This document shows positions 26,057 to 33,194 of a stretch of DNA of 54,364 bases, one piece after another; the stretch's first letter is position 1; each line of letters begins with the position of its first letter. The stretch comes from Candidatus Magasanikiibacteriota bacterium (GTDB lineage: Bacteria; Patescibacteriota; Patescibacteriia; Magasanikbacterales; UBA922). Below the pieces are notes generated by a model, which was given only the letters and a program-made list of their open reading frames with translations, was not told where the DNA came from and did not search any database. A program made the position numbers and the translations under genes. Location: positions 1 to 54,364 of the forward strand of contig JABIBU010000001.1 of assembly GCA_018652595.1 (NCBI GenBank), in the 5' to 3' direction.

Positions 26057-26085
26057 TTGACTTCTACTACGAAAAATAGTATATT
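26057..26085 (+). promoter_or_regulatory. Promoter of the glyS leader
   Basis: TTGACT (26057-26062), 17-bp spacer, TATATT (26080-26085). Confidence 0.7.
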
Positions 26086-26099
26086 ATATCTATCCAATA

Positions 26100-26276
26100 T
26101 TGATCAGGAGATTGGCAACTTGGGAGTTGGATACAAATCTAACGAGTGGTCCGCCCTGGGCGGATAACCCGGGTGGAACCGTCCTTCGCTCTTCGCTACG
26201 CTCAGAGCTACGGACGGCAGGCCTCAAGCTTGTCGTTTAGAAGGACCCCGAGACCGATTTTTACGGTCTTTTTATT
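26100..26276 (+). promoter_or_regulatory. T-box-like leader of glyS
   Basis: The untranslated region before glycyl-tRNA synthetase holds GGGTGGAACCGTCC (26171-26184), a close match to the T-box core; its TGGAACC would pair with the NCCA end of a tRNA-Gly with U73. It is preceded by TCCGCC/GGCGGA hairpin (26150-26164) and by a short stem AACT-tggg-AGTT inside GATT/AATC, whose internal loop holds GGA (26129-26131), a possible Gly specifier. GTCCTT (26181-26186) can pair with AAGGAC (26241-26246). A terminator, AGACCG-attttta-CGGTCT plus T run (26251-26273), closes the leader. Stem I would be unusually short, so the class is uncertain. Confidence 0.6.
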
Positions 26277-26334
26277 TTGTTTAAAATTTGTTATAATTAG
26301 CAATAAGAAAAAAGGAAATTAATCTTAAAATTGT

Positions 26335-27714
26335 ATGTCAAAATTAGAATCTCTCGAACATATCGTATCCTTTGCAAAACGGCGTGGTTTTATATTTCAA
26401 TCCTCAGAAATTTATGGAGGCTTGTCATCTTGTTATGATTACGGTCCACTTGGAGTTGAGCTAAAAAACAATGTAAAAAAGGCTTGGTGGAAGGCCATGG
26501 TGCAAGACAGAAATGATGTAGTCGGACTAGACGCATCAATCTTGATGCATCCCAAAGTTTGGGAAGCTAGTGGACATTTAGAGGGTTTTACAGATCCTTT
26601 GGTTGATTGCAAAGAATGCAAAAAACGTTGGCGAGCTGATCATTTGCTAGAAGCAAAAGGTATTAAGCCGACTTTTGAGCCAGGTGACTGGGGAAATCAC
26701 AAAGTAAGATGTCCAGAGTGTGAGGGTGAGCTTACTGAAGTGAGAAAGTTCAATCTAATGTTCAAGACTCAGATGGGTGCACTTGAGGATGAGGCTGATG
26801 AAGTATATCTTCGTCCAGAGACTTGTCAGGGTATTTATACCAATTTTTTAAATGTTCAAAATACAATGAGAAAAAAACTTCCATTTGGTATTGCCCAGAT
26901 TGGAAAGGCTTTTCGAAATGAAATTACTCCGGGTCATTTTACTTTCAGAACTCGTGAGTTTGAGCAGATGGAACAGCAGTATTTTTCTCATCCAGATGAC
27001 AAAAAGAAGATATTTGATATGTGGCAAGAGGCAAGAATGAAATGGTATTTAGATCTAGGAATAAAAAAAGAAAATCTTCAATTTCGCGAACATGATCCTG
27101 ATGAGCTAGCCCACTATGCTTCCAGAGCTCTCGACATTGAATATAATTATCCTGGTATGGGATTTAGTGAATTGGCAGGTATTCACGATCGTGGTGATTG
27201 GGATCTTACCCGCCATAGTGAATTTAGCGGTGAGAAGCTAGAATATTTTGATCAGCAAGAAAATAAAAAATACATTCCACATATTATCGAGACTTCAGAT
27301 GGAGCTGACAGGGCTACACTAGCATTTTTGGTAGATGCTTATGACGAAGTAGAGACTAGAAGTGGTGAAGAGGGTGGTAAACATGAAAAAGAAGTGGTGC
27401 TTAGACTTCATAAAAGCCTAGCTCCAATTAAAGTCGCTATTCTACCATTATCCAAAAAAGAACCTTTACAAAAATTGTCAGACGAAATTCAGACTGAGCT
27501 TCGTCAGAATTTAATGACAATGTACGATGAAACAGGTTCAATTGGAAAAAGATACAGAAGACAAGATGAGATTGGAACTCCTTATTGTGTGACAGTTGAC
27601 TTCGATAGTTTGGAAGACAAGGCGGTGACAGTGAGAGATAGAGATACAATGGAGCAAGAGAGAATTAAGATTGGTGAATTAGACCGGTGGTTCAAAGAAA
27701 AATTTAATTTTTAG
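26335..27714 (+). CDS. glyS: Glycyl-tRNA synthetase (dimeric, class II)
   Basis: GlyRS charges tRNA-Gly. The 459-residue alpha2-type enzyme starts [34 protein letters not shown], with [29 protein letters not shown] (class II motif 2), [11 protein letters not shown], and the C-terminal anticodon-binding domain ending [18 protein letters not shown] and [14 protein letters not shown]. Two CxxC pairs near 90-130 ([14 protein letters not shown]) form a zinc site seen in many bacterial and archaeal-type GlyRS. It is controlled by the T-box-like leader. Confidence 0.96.
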   Translation: MSKLESLEHIVSFAKRRGFIFQSSEIYGGLSSCYDYGPLGVELKNNVKKAWWKAMVQDRNDVVGLDASILMHPKVWEASGHLEGFTDPLVDCKECKKRWRADHLLEAKGIKPTFEPGDWGNHKVRCPECEGELTEVRKFNLMFKTQMGALEDEADEVYLRPETCQGIYTNFLNVQNTMRKKLPFGIAQIGKAFRNEITPGHFTFRTREFEQMEQQYFSHPDDKKKIFDMWQEARMKWYLDLGIKKENLQFREHDPDELAHYASRALDIEYNYPGMGFSELAGIHDRGDWDLTRHSEFSGEKLEYFDQQENKKYIPHIIETSDGADRATLAFLVDAYDEVETRSGEEGGKHEKEVVLRLHKSLAPIKVAILPLSKKEPLQKLSDEIQTELRQNLMTMYDETGSIGKRYRRQDEIGTPYCVTVDFDSLEDKAVTVRDRDTMEQERIKIGELDRWFKEKFNF

Positions 27715-27718
27715 TTAT

Positions 27719-27985
27719 ATGGATAAGCGATTACTTTCACGAGAAGGGCAAATTGATTTAATGCGCGAGGAGGGGCTTTTGGCTAAACCAGGTAGAGAAA
27801 AAAAGAAGTTAGAAAAGACCTCAAAAGAAAAGAAAGAACATGAACCCCAAAAGCTCACATTTGATAAAGAGACCGGTATTGCTATTTGTGAAGATTGCAA
27901 TAAACCTATAACTGACGCAAGAGGCTGTCCAAATTGTATACATAACGCTTATAGAGATGAGAATCCTTTTGAGCCGAATGAATAG
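27719..27985 (+). CDS. Small zinc-ribbon protein
   Basis: An 88-residue hypothetical protein four bases after glyS. The N-terminal part is charged (Lys/Glu-rich). The C-terminal half has two Cys pairs, ICEDCNKPI and GCPNCIHN, a zinc ribbon of the rubredoxin-like type. The ATG follows the glyS stop closely and no separate promoter is visible, so it is co-transcribed with glyS and the M16 peptidase. Function is unknown; similar ribbons occur in translation-associated proteins. Confidence 0.7.
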   Translation: MDKRLLSREGQIDLMREEGLLAKPGREKKKLEKTSKEKKEHEPQKLTFDKETGIAICEDCNKPITDARGCPNCIHNAYRDENPFEPNE

Positions 27986-27991
27986 TTATTT

Positions 27992-29266
27992 ATGAAACAA
28001 AAAAACATGTTCAAAAAAACCCAACTTAAAAATAAGACAAATCTATTTTTAGTCCCGCTTGAAAATACACAGGCGGTGACTGTTTTGGTAATGTATCCTG
28101 TTGGTTCTCGTTATGAATCAGAAAAGTTATCAGGCGTGTCTCACTATATTGAACATCTAATGTTTAAGGGGACAAAAAAACGTCCAACCACACTAAAGTT
28201 GACTCGAGAGATTGATCGGCTTGGTGCACACTATAATGCTTTTACTAGTAAAGAATATACTGGATATTATATTACAACTGATAAGAAATATACTGATAAA
28301 TCTTTAGATATTTTGTCAGATATGTTGTATGGATCACTTTTTGATAAAAAAGAAATGGAAAGAGAAAAAGGTCCCATTGTTGAAGAGATTAGAATGTACA
28401 AAGATAACCCAATCATGAATATTAATAATATTTTTGAGGAATTAATGTACGATGGTTCTCCACTTGGGCGCGATATTGCAGGTACAGAAAAACATGTACT
28501 AAGCTATAAGCGAGATGATGTTTTGAAATTTCGAGATAAATACTACAGTCCAGCAAATATGACACTCGTGGTTGCTGGGGCAATAGATGATAGTACCAAA
28601 AAACTTATTGAACAATATTTTGGTTTAGAAAAAAATGGAAAAAATATATCAAAAGTGTTTAAACCATTTTGCTTTGGTTCTGGTATAAAAAAAGATAGAA
28701 TCAGAGTAGAACATAAAAAAACAGATCAAGCACAGCTAATGCTTGGTTTTCCGGGTTTCAAATATACTGACAAAGAAAATACAGTGGATACGCTTATGAA
28801 TACTATTTTGGGTGGTACGATGAGTTCCCGTTTATTTATTCAAATTCGTGAGAGAAGAGGGTTGGCATATTTTATTCGCAGTGGCTCTGATAATTTTAGA
28901 GATACAGGGTACTCATATGTTCGTGTTGCTCTAGAAGCAAAAAATATCAACAAAGCAATATCTGTGATCAAAAAAGAAATAGAAAAATTAATAGAAAAAG
29001 GACCCACAAAAAAAGAATTAGAAGATGCAAAGACACATATCCGCGGTTCAATGACACTTTCCTTGGAAAGTTCTAGTGCTCAAGCTAGTTGGTATGCACA
29101 TCGAGCATTATTTGCGGATAAAATTCAGACACCCGAAGAAAAATTAGCAGAATTAGAAAAAGTAACCATTGAAGATATTAAACGCGTAGCAAAGAAAATA
29201 TTTAAGTGGGATAAGATGAGAGTGGCAATTATAGGGGATGTGAAGAGAGGGGAAATAGAGTTTTAA
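27992..29266 (+). CDS. M16-family zinc metallopeptidase
   Basis: A 424-residue peptidase of the mitochondrial-processing-peptidase/PqqF type. The inverted zinc motif HYIEHLMFKGT (HxxEH) is near residue 50 and the distal Glu is in KGPIVEEIRMYKDNP. The second domain has NTILGGTMSSRLFIQIRERRGLAYFI, the conserved R/Y pair of the M16 half. Both halves of one M16 unit are present. It may start at 27992 or at the ATG at 28007; either gives a full catalytic domain. It has no signal peptide, so it is probably cytoplasmic. Confidence 0.92.
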   Translation: MKQKNMFKKTQLKNKTNLFLVPLENTQAVTVLVMYPVGSRYESEKLSGVSHYIEHLMFKGTKKRPTTLKLTREIDRLGAHYNAFTSKEYTGYYITTDKKYTDKSLDILSDMLYGSLFDKKEMEREKGPIVEEIRMYKDNPIMNINNIFEELMYDGSPLGRDIAGTEKHVLSYKRDDVLKFRDKYYSPANMTLVVAGAIDDSTKKLIEQYFGLEKNGKNISKVFKPFCFGSGIKKDRIRVEHKKTDQAQLMLGFPGFKYTDKENTVDTLMNTILGGTMSSRLFIQIRERRGLAYFIRSGSDNFRDTGYSYVRVALEAKNINKAISVIKKEIEKLIEKGPTKKELEDAKTHIRGSMTLSLESSSAQASWYAHRALFADKIQTPEEKLAELEKVTIEDIKRVAKKIFKWDKMRVAIIGDVKRGEIEF

Positions 29267-29324
29267 ATTTGTAATTATAAATTTTCAGGGTACACTGATG
29301 CCTTGAAGGTATAAATAAAAAATT

Positions 29325-30065
29325 ATGAAATATGTTTTTGGAAATTGGAAAATGTATCTTGATTTCGATGAATCGAATATTTTAATTAATGGATTGCTAC
29401 AAGAAAAATTCGATAGTGAAAAAGTTGGTTTGGCAGTTTTTCCATCTACCTTGGCTTTGCGTGAAGTCACCATGTCTGCAAAAGATACAGAATTTGCAGT
29501 TGGTGCCCAAAATGTGGCTTGGGTCCCCAAGGGAGCTTATACTGGAGCAGTTTCCGCCCAGATGTTTTCTGATGTTGGCTGTCACTATGCTTTGGTGGGT
29601 CATTCAGAGCGACGCCATGTCTTTGGTGAGACCAACGACGATGTTAGAAAAAAAATAGAAGCTTGTCTTGAGACTAATTTGATCCCAGTAGTTTGTATTG
29701 GTGAGACAGAAGATGATTTGGAAGCTGGAAAGCGTGAATACAGACTAAAGAAACAATTAATGAAGGCATTTGAAAATCTGGAATTAAATGGTGGTAAAGT
29801 AGTAGTTGCTTACGAACCAGTCTGGGCAATTGGCACTGGAAAGGCTTGTGATCCAGCTACTGCACAAGAGGTTCATGCTTTTTTAAAGACAGAGTTAAAA
29901 CAGTACTTTGATGCAGATATTACAGTCCTGTACGGTGGTAGTGTAAAAGCAGAAAATGTGGTATCATATGTAGCACTTGGTGCAATAGACGGTGTCTTAG
30001 TTGGGGGAGCATCAGCAAGGCTAGATAGTTTTACAGAGTTAATTAGGGCTGTTGAAGGTGTTTAA
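29325..30065 (+). CDS. tpiA: Triosephosphate isomerase
   Basis: Interconverts DHAP and glyceraldehyde 3-phosphate. The 246 residues have the catalytic Lys in FGNWKMY, His in VGHSERRHVFGE, Glu in AYEPVWAIGTGKACDP, and the phosphate loop YGGSVKAENV and GVLVGGASA. Length is normal. DHAP is also the second substrate of NadA, encoded at 3546-4826. Confidence 0.97.
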   Translation: MKYVFGNWKMYLDFDESNILINGLLQEKFDSEKVGLAVFPSTLALREVTMSAKDTEFAVGAQNVAWVPKGAYTGAVSAQMFSDVGCHYALVGHSERRHVFGETNDDVRKKIEACLETNLIPVVCIGETEDDLEAGKREYRLKKQLMKAFENLELNGGKVVVAYEPVWAIGTGKACDPATAQEVHAFLKTELKQYFDADITVLYGGSVKAENVVSYVALGAIDGVLVGGASARLDSFTELIRAVEGV

Positions 30066-30069
30066 ATTT

Positions 30070-30999
30070 ATGTATAGTATTTTACCATTTATTCTAATTT
30101 TATTTTCACTAGCAGTGATGATTTTTGTGATTGTGAGGAAGTTTCCACAACTGACATTGCTAGATGTGGAAACTATACCTGAGGTTAAGGTAGAAAAAAA
30201 GAAAGACGAGTTTCTCAAGAAAAAAGCAGAAAAGCGTGCTGATAGTGTTGCTGAAAAGCAAAAAGAAATGTTAAAACCATTATTCAAGAAATTAAAAGAA
30301 TTTCAGGCTTGGTTTAGAAAAATGGTTTTGGATGTTTATAAAAAGACGGTAATTAAAGCGGAAGCTTCTAAACGTAAAAAACGCACAATTAGTTCTGGTG
30401 CCAGTAATTTAAAAAAGGAAGAGTCCGAAGCTGAAAAGAAAGTGGATATTAAAAAAATAATAAGTGAGGGTGGTGTTGCTTTGCAAAATGATGATTTAGA
30501 TAGCGCTGAGGCAAAATTTATAAATGCAATAAGAATTGATTCAAAAAACGAAGAAGCTTATTTTGGTCTGGCCAGTGTGTATATAAAAAAAGAAGAGTTG
30601 AGCGATGCAGGCGATACATTGGAGTTTTTATTGAAGATCAATCCTCAAAACGCAAAAGCTTTGCTTACCCTGGCAGAAGTTTATGAAAAAAAGGAAGATT
30701 TGCAAAAAGCAGTAGAGTGCTATGAAAAAGCAGCTATTGCAGATGATGGCAGGGCAGAAACCTTTGCCAAAATAGGGGACTTGCTATTAGATATCAATCA
30801 GTGTGAGGGTGCCCTGGAAGCTGCGGTACAAGCAGGTGAATTGGAACCAGAAAACAAGGTATACCTTGACAAAATAGTGGATATTAGTGTAAAATGTGGT
30901 AACAAAGATTCGGCCGAAGAATACTATCAAAAGCTAAGAATGTTAGACCCAGAGAATAGCAGATTAGATGTTTTGAGGGGCAAGATTGACTCTTTGTAG
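30070..30999 (+). CDS. Membrane-anchored TPR protein
   Basis: I use the ATG at 30070 (MYSILPFILILF), because an earlier in-frame start would overlap tpiA. The 309-residue product has one N-terminal membrane helix, a basic Lys-rich linker (to about 140) and five or so tetratricopeptide repeats from residue 140, for example GVALQNDDLDSAEAKFINAI, EAYFGLASVYIKKEELSDAG and KALLTLAEVYEKKEDLQKAV. TPRs bind partner proteins; partners are unknown. The promoter of the downstream tRNA locus begins inside its last codons. Confidence 0.85.
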   Translation: MYSILPFILILFSLAVMIFVIVRKFPQLTLLDVETIPEVKVEKKKDEFLKKKAEKRADSVAEKQKEMLKPLFKKLKEFQAWFRKMVLDVYKKTVIKAEASKRKKRTISSGASNLKKEESEAEKKVDIKKIISEGGVALQNDDLDSAEAKFINAIRIDSKNEEAYFGLASVYIKKEELSDAGDTLEFLLKINPQNAKALLTLAEVYEKKEDLQKAVECYEKAAIADDGRAETFAKIGDLLLDINQCEGALEAAVQAGELEPENKVYLDKIVDISVKCGNKDSAEEYYQKLRMLDPENSRLDVLRGKIDSL

Positions 31000-31014
31000 T
31001 CTTTAGTGTATAAT
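30986..31014 (+). promoter_or_regulatory. Promoter of the tRNA-Thr/GIY-YIG locus
   Basis: TTGACT (30986-30991), 17-bp spacer, TATAAT (31009-31014), overlapping the end of the TPR gene. The first tRNA-Thr fragment starts 15 bases downstream, the same spacing as at tRNA-Glu. Confidence 0.8.
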
Positions 31015-31029
31015 GCTGTCGTTATATAT

Positions 31030-31090
31030 GCCAACTTAGTCCGCCCGGCAATCGCCTACGGCTCAAGCCGTTGGCGGACGGGCTCAGCTG
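31030..31090 (+). repeat. tRNA-Thr 5' fragment split by a 43-bp palindromic insertion (copy 1)
   Basis: GCCAACTTAG (31030-31039) is the first ten bases of the intact tRNA-Thr at 31445. A 43-bp insert follows (31040-31082) with outer CCGCC/GGCGG and inner ACGGCT-ca-AGCCGT arms. CTCAGCTG (31083-31090), tRNA positions 11-18, then resumes. Confidence 0.85.
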
Positions 31091-31110
31091 TTTGTCACTC
31101 GTCATTTTAT

Positions 31111-31347
31111 ATGTTTTATACTTACGTTTTAAAAAGTAATAAAGATGATAAGTTGTATATCGGTTTTACTGATGATTTGAAGCGTAGATTCACTGAACAT
31201 AATGATGGTTTAGTAAAATCCACAAGAGATAGAAGGCCTTTTGAATTAATCTATTATGAGGCATGTTGTAAAAAAGATAAAGCTTTAAAACGGGAAAAAT
31301 ATTTTAAAACTGGTTTTGGAAGACGTTTTTTAAAAGATAGAATATAA
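31111..31347 (+). CDS. GIY-YIG single-domain endonuclease
   Basis: A 78-residue protein of the small GIY-YIG (UPF0213/YhbQ-like) family: YTYVLKSNKDDKLYIGFTDD carries the two GIY-YIG strands, DLKRRFTEHN the conserved Arg, and the C-terminal LKREKYFKTGFGRRFLKD the basic helix. These nucleases cut DNA with one catalytic domain. The start at 31111 (MFYTYVLKS) is the family start. The gene lies between two interrupted copies of the tRNA-Thr 5' end, followed by an intact tRNA, which suggests that its product acts on tRNA-gene DNA and that the whole is a mobile element. The stop codon is one base before the second fragment. Confidence 0.88.
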   Translation: MFYTYVLKSNKDDKLYIGFTDDLKRRFTEHNDGLVKSTRDRRPFELIYYEACCKKDKALKREKYFKTGFGRRFLKDRI

Positions 31348-31348
31348 T

Positions 31349-31415
31349 GCCAACTTAGCCCGCCCGGCAGTCGCCTGAGGCTCCAGCCAATGGCGGACGG
31401 GCTCAGCTGGTAGAG
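31349..31415 (+). repeat. tRNA-Thr 5' fragment split by a 43-bp palindromic insertion (copy 2)
   Basis: GCCAACTTAG (31349-31358), a 43-bp insert (31359-31401) with the same outer arms but divergent centre, and CTCAGCTGGTAGAG (31402-31415). The break point, after tRNA base 10, is the same as in copy 1. Confidence 0.85.
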
Positions 31416-31444
31416 TATTTTATAATCGAGATATATTTATACAT

Positions 31445-31518
31445 GCCAACTTAGCTCAGCTGGTTAGAGCAACGGTTTTGTAAACCGTAGGTCCGGGGTT
31501 CGACTCCCCGAGTTGGCT
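31445..31518 (+). tRNA. tRNA-Thr (TGT)
   Basis: Acceptor GCCAACT/AGTTGGC, D arm GCTC-AGCTGGTTA-GAGC, anticodon stem ACGGT/ACCGT with loop TTTGTAA (anticodon TGT), T arm CGGGG-TTCGACT-CCCCG. No CCA is encoded. It is the intact member of three tandem 5' copies. Confidence 0.96.
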
Positions 31519-31522
31519 CAGA

Positions 31523-31590
31523 AAAAGTAGAAAGGTAAAAGTATAAAGTAGAAAGTCTACAAAAAATACTTTTAACTTTATACTTTTTAC
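31523..31590. repeat. Iterated AAAGTA-word inverted repeat between two tRNAs
   Basis: AAAGTAGAAAGGTAAAAGT words on the left face ACTTTTAACTTTATACTTTT on the right. The type (short word iterated, then inverted) is the same as at 13046 and 33117. Confidence 0.65.
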
Positions 31591-31596
31591 TAATAT

Positions 31597-31678
31597 GGGC
31601 AGGTTCTCGAGTGGTCAAAGAGGACAGACTGTAAATCTGTTGGCTCCGCCTTCGAAGGTTCGAATCCTTCTCTGCCCA
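31597..31678 (+). tRNA. tRNA-Tyr (GTA)
   Basis: Class II tRNA with long variable arm. Acceptor GGGCAGG/TCTGCCC, anticodon stem ACAGA/TCTGT with loop CTGTAAA (anticodon GTA), T arm AAGG-TTCGAAT-CCTT. No CCA is encoded. Confidence 0.95.
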
Positions 31679-31691
31679 CACAAAAACGGCT

Positions 31692-31720
31692 TTGACGCTG
31701 TTTTTTATTTGTGGTAAGAT
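31692..31720 (+). promoter_or_regulatory. Promoter of the 31764-32021 gene
   Basis: TTGACG (31692-31697), 17-bp spacer, TAAGAT (31715-31720). Confidence 0.6.
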
Positions 31721-31763
31721 GGATATATCTTTCAACCTATAGTACTTTCATCTGGAGGAGACC

Positions 31764-32021
31764 ATGAGTCGAAAATTTCCCGCTCACTTTCCGAAGGTTG
31801 GTGATGTCGTTACTATGAGGGAGGTGGAGAATGAAGATGTTCTTGTGGAGGTCCAAGTAGCAGGACGTCGTTGGTTTCAAGCTGATCCTATGCTTGTATT
31901 TAGTGACGGCACTGTTGGTATCCTCATCTCTACTGATGATGGTGAGTGGAAGTGGAATTGGATGCGATTTCCTGGTTCTTCTTGTGATGGCGACAAAATC
32001 TTGTGGTTGCTTTCCTATTAG
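31764..32021 (+). CDS. G+C-rich orphan small gene, unknown function
   Basis: An 85-residue soluble protein I do not recognise, with several Trp residues (RRWFQADP, DGEWKWNWMRFPG) and an SH3-like beta pattern. It is led by a strong SD (CTGGAGGAG, 31751-31759) that backbone genes here lack, with its own promoter and a 10-bp 3' hairpin plus terminator. Codon use favours C/G at the third base more than mutM downstream. Size, GC and arrangement link it to the units at 25271, 39858, 45455 and 46014, though the proteins are not alike. Confidence 0.6.
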   Translation: MSRKFPAHFPKVGDVVTMREVENEDVLVEVQVAGRRWFQADPMLVFSDGTVGILISTDDGEWKWNWMRFPGSSCDGDKILWLLSY

Positions 32022-32043
32022 TACATCGCGATGAGAGGGGGTA

Positions 32044-32113
32044 ACCCGACTACACACAAAGAAAGGAGAAGTAGTCGGGTGTAGTCAAAAACAGCTCAGA
32101 TTGGGCTGTTTTT
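32044..32113 (+). terminator. 3' hairpin and terminator of the 31764 unit
   Basis: ACCCGACTAC (32044-32053) pairs perfectly with GTAGTCGGGT (32071-32080); the loop holds AAAGGAGAA. A separate terminator, AAAACAGC/GCTGTTTT with T run, follows at 32087-32113. Confidence 0.75.
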
Positions 32114-32253
32114 GTGTTTTTTGTTGTGATGTATTATACTAATAACCCAATTAATTTTTTGGTTCCCCAATCTTTTTGTAGTCAACTGTTCTAACTCTTC
32201 GAAAGATCCTTCACCCATCGCTTACGCTCCGGGTTCAGGATTATGAGAACTAT

Positions 32254-33114
32254 ATGCCAGAGCTCCCCGAAGTAGAAACAATTCGTCGTGATTTGAAAAA
32301 GAAAATCTTGAATAAAAAAATCAAGCAAGTCTTGGTTACCGGAAAAGCTAGAGTAAATTTAGATCACAAAGGATTTGTCAAAGTTTTGAAAAATAGAAAG
32401 TTTGTAAATATAGATAGAGTAGGGAAGTTACTCATTTTTGATATTGATTTGAAAAACAGATTTTTGTTAGTACATTTGAAGATGACAGGCCAACTTATTT
32501 ATACCCGAGGCCAACAAGTTACAGCTGGAGGACATTCAGATGTAAAATATAATTTTAATCTTCCAGATAAGTCAACCAGAGTTACATTTGAATTTGTTGA
32601 TGGGAGAAAACTGTTTTTTAATGATAGTCGTCGATTTGGATATTTGAGAATTGTAAATGCAACTGAGTTGCAAAAAGTGAAAGAAAAATTTGGCATAGAG
32701 CCTTTGGTTAAAAATTTTACATTAGAGAATTTTGAGAAAATCTTACAGGGTAGAAAGACAAATATAAAAGCCATTTTATTAAATCAGCAATTAATTGCTG
32801 GAATTGGTAATATTTATGCTGATGAGGCTTGTTTTGATGCGCGTGTTTTACCTGGTACACAAGTTAGTGAGTTAACAAGTGGGCAAGTCCTGAAATTGCA
32901 CAGGGCAGTAGAAAAAGTGATAAAAAAAGCAATTGAAGAACGAGGGACAACATTTAATAATTATAGAGATAGCGAAGGTAAAAGAGGAAATTTCCTTAAA
33001 TTTTTAAAAGTCTATGGGCGAGTTGGGTTGAAATGCAAACGATGTTCGGGTATAATAGAGAAAACTAAGGTTGCAGGGAGAGGAACACATTTTTGTTCTA
33101 AGTGTCAGAAATAG
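32254..33114 (+). CDS. mutM: Formamidopyrimidine-DNA glycosylase (Fpg)
   Basis: Fpg removes 8-oxoguanine and formamidopyrimidines and nicks the strand by beta/delta elimination. The 286 residues start PELPEVETIRRDL (Pro1 nucleophile after Met removal, Glu2), have LKMTGQL, the H2TH region KAILLNQQLIAGIGNIYADEACF, and the zinc finger CKRC...FCSKC at the C-terminus with GRGTHFC. All key elements are intact. It stands alone between a repeat-rich spacer and mscS. Confidence 0.96.
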   Translation: MPELPEVETIRRDLKKKILNKKIKQVLVTGKARVNLDHKGFVKVLKNRKFVNIDRVGKLLIFDIDLKNRFLLVHLKMTGQLIYTRGQQVTAGGHSDVKYNFNLPDKSTRVTFEFVDGRKLFFNDSRRFGYLRIVNATELQKVKEKFGIEPLVKNFTLENFEKILQGRKTNIKAILLNQQLIAGIGNIYADEACFDARVLPGTQVSELTSGQVLKLHRAVEKVIKKAIEERGTTFNNYRDSEGKRGNFLKFLKVYGRVGLKCKRCSGIIEKTKVAGRGTHFCSKCQK

Positions 33115-33116
33115 TG

Positions 33117-33190
33117 TACAAGCTAGCAAGTCAGCAAGTTTGCAAGTAAAAAATTTGTAAACTTGAGTACTTGTTAACTTGTAAACTTTG
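33117..33190. repeat. Iterated CAAGT-word inverted repeat upstream of mscS
   Basis: AGCAAGTCAGCAAGTTTGCAAGT faces AACTTG-agt-ACTTGTTAACTTGTAAACTT. It fills almost the whole mutM-mscS gap. Confidence 0.7.
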
Positions 33191-33194
33191 GGTT

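Noticed and set aside
31030-31415. Split tRNA or group I intron at the tRNA-Thr locus
   Set aside because: An intact tRNA-Thr lies downstream and the inserts are only 43 bp without intron core motifs; duplication with insertion explains it better.
13046-33190. CRISPR-like arrays in the iterated-word tracts
   Set aside because: The repeats are 5-8 bases with no regular spacers, and no cas gene is present.
33171-33194. Upstream TTG start for mscS
   Set aside because: It would translate the end of the CAAGT repeat; the ATG at 33195 gives the normal family start.
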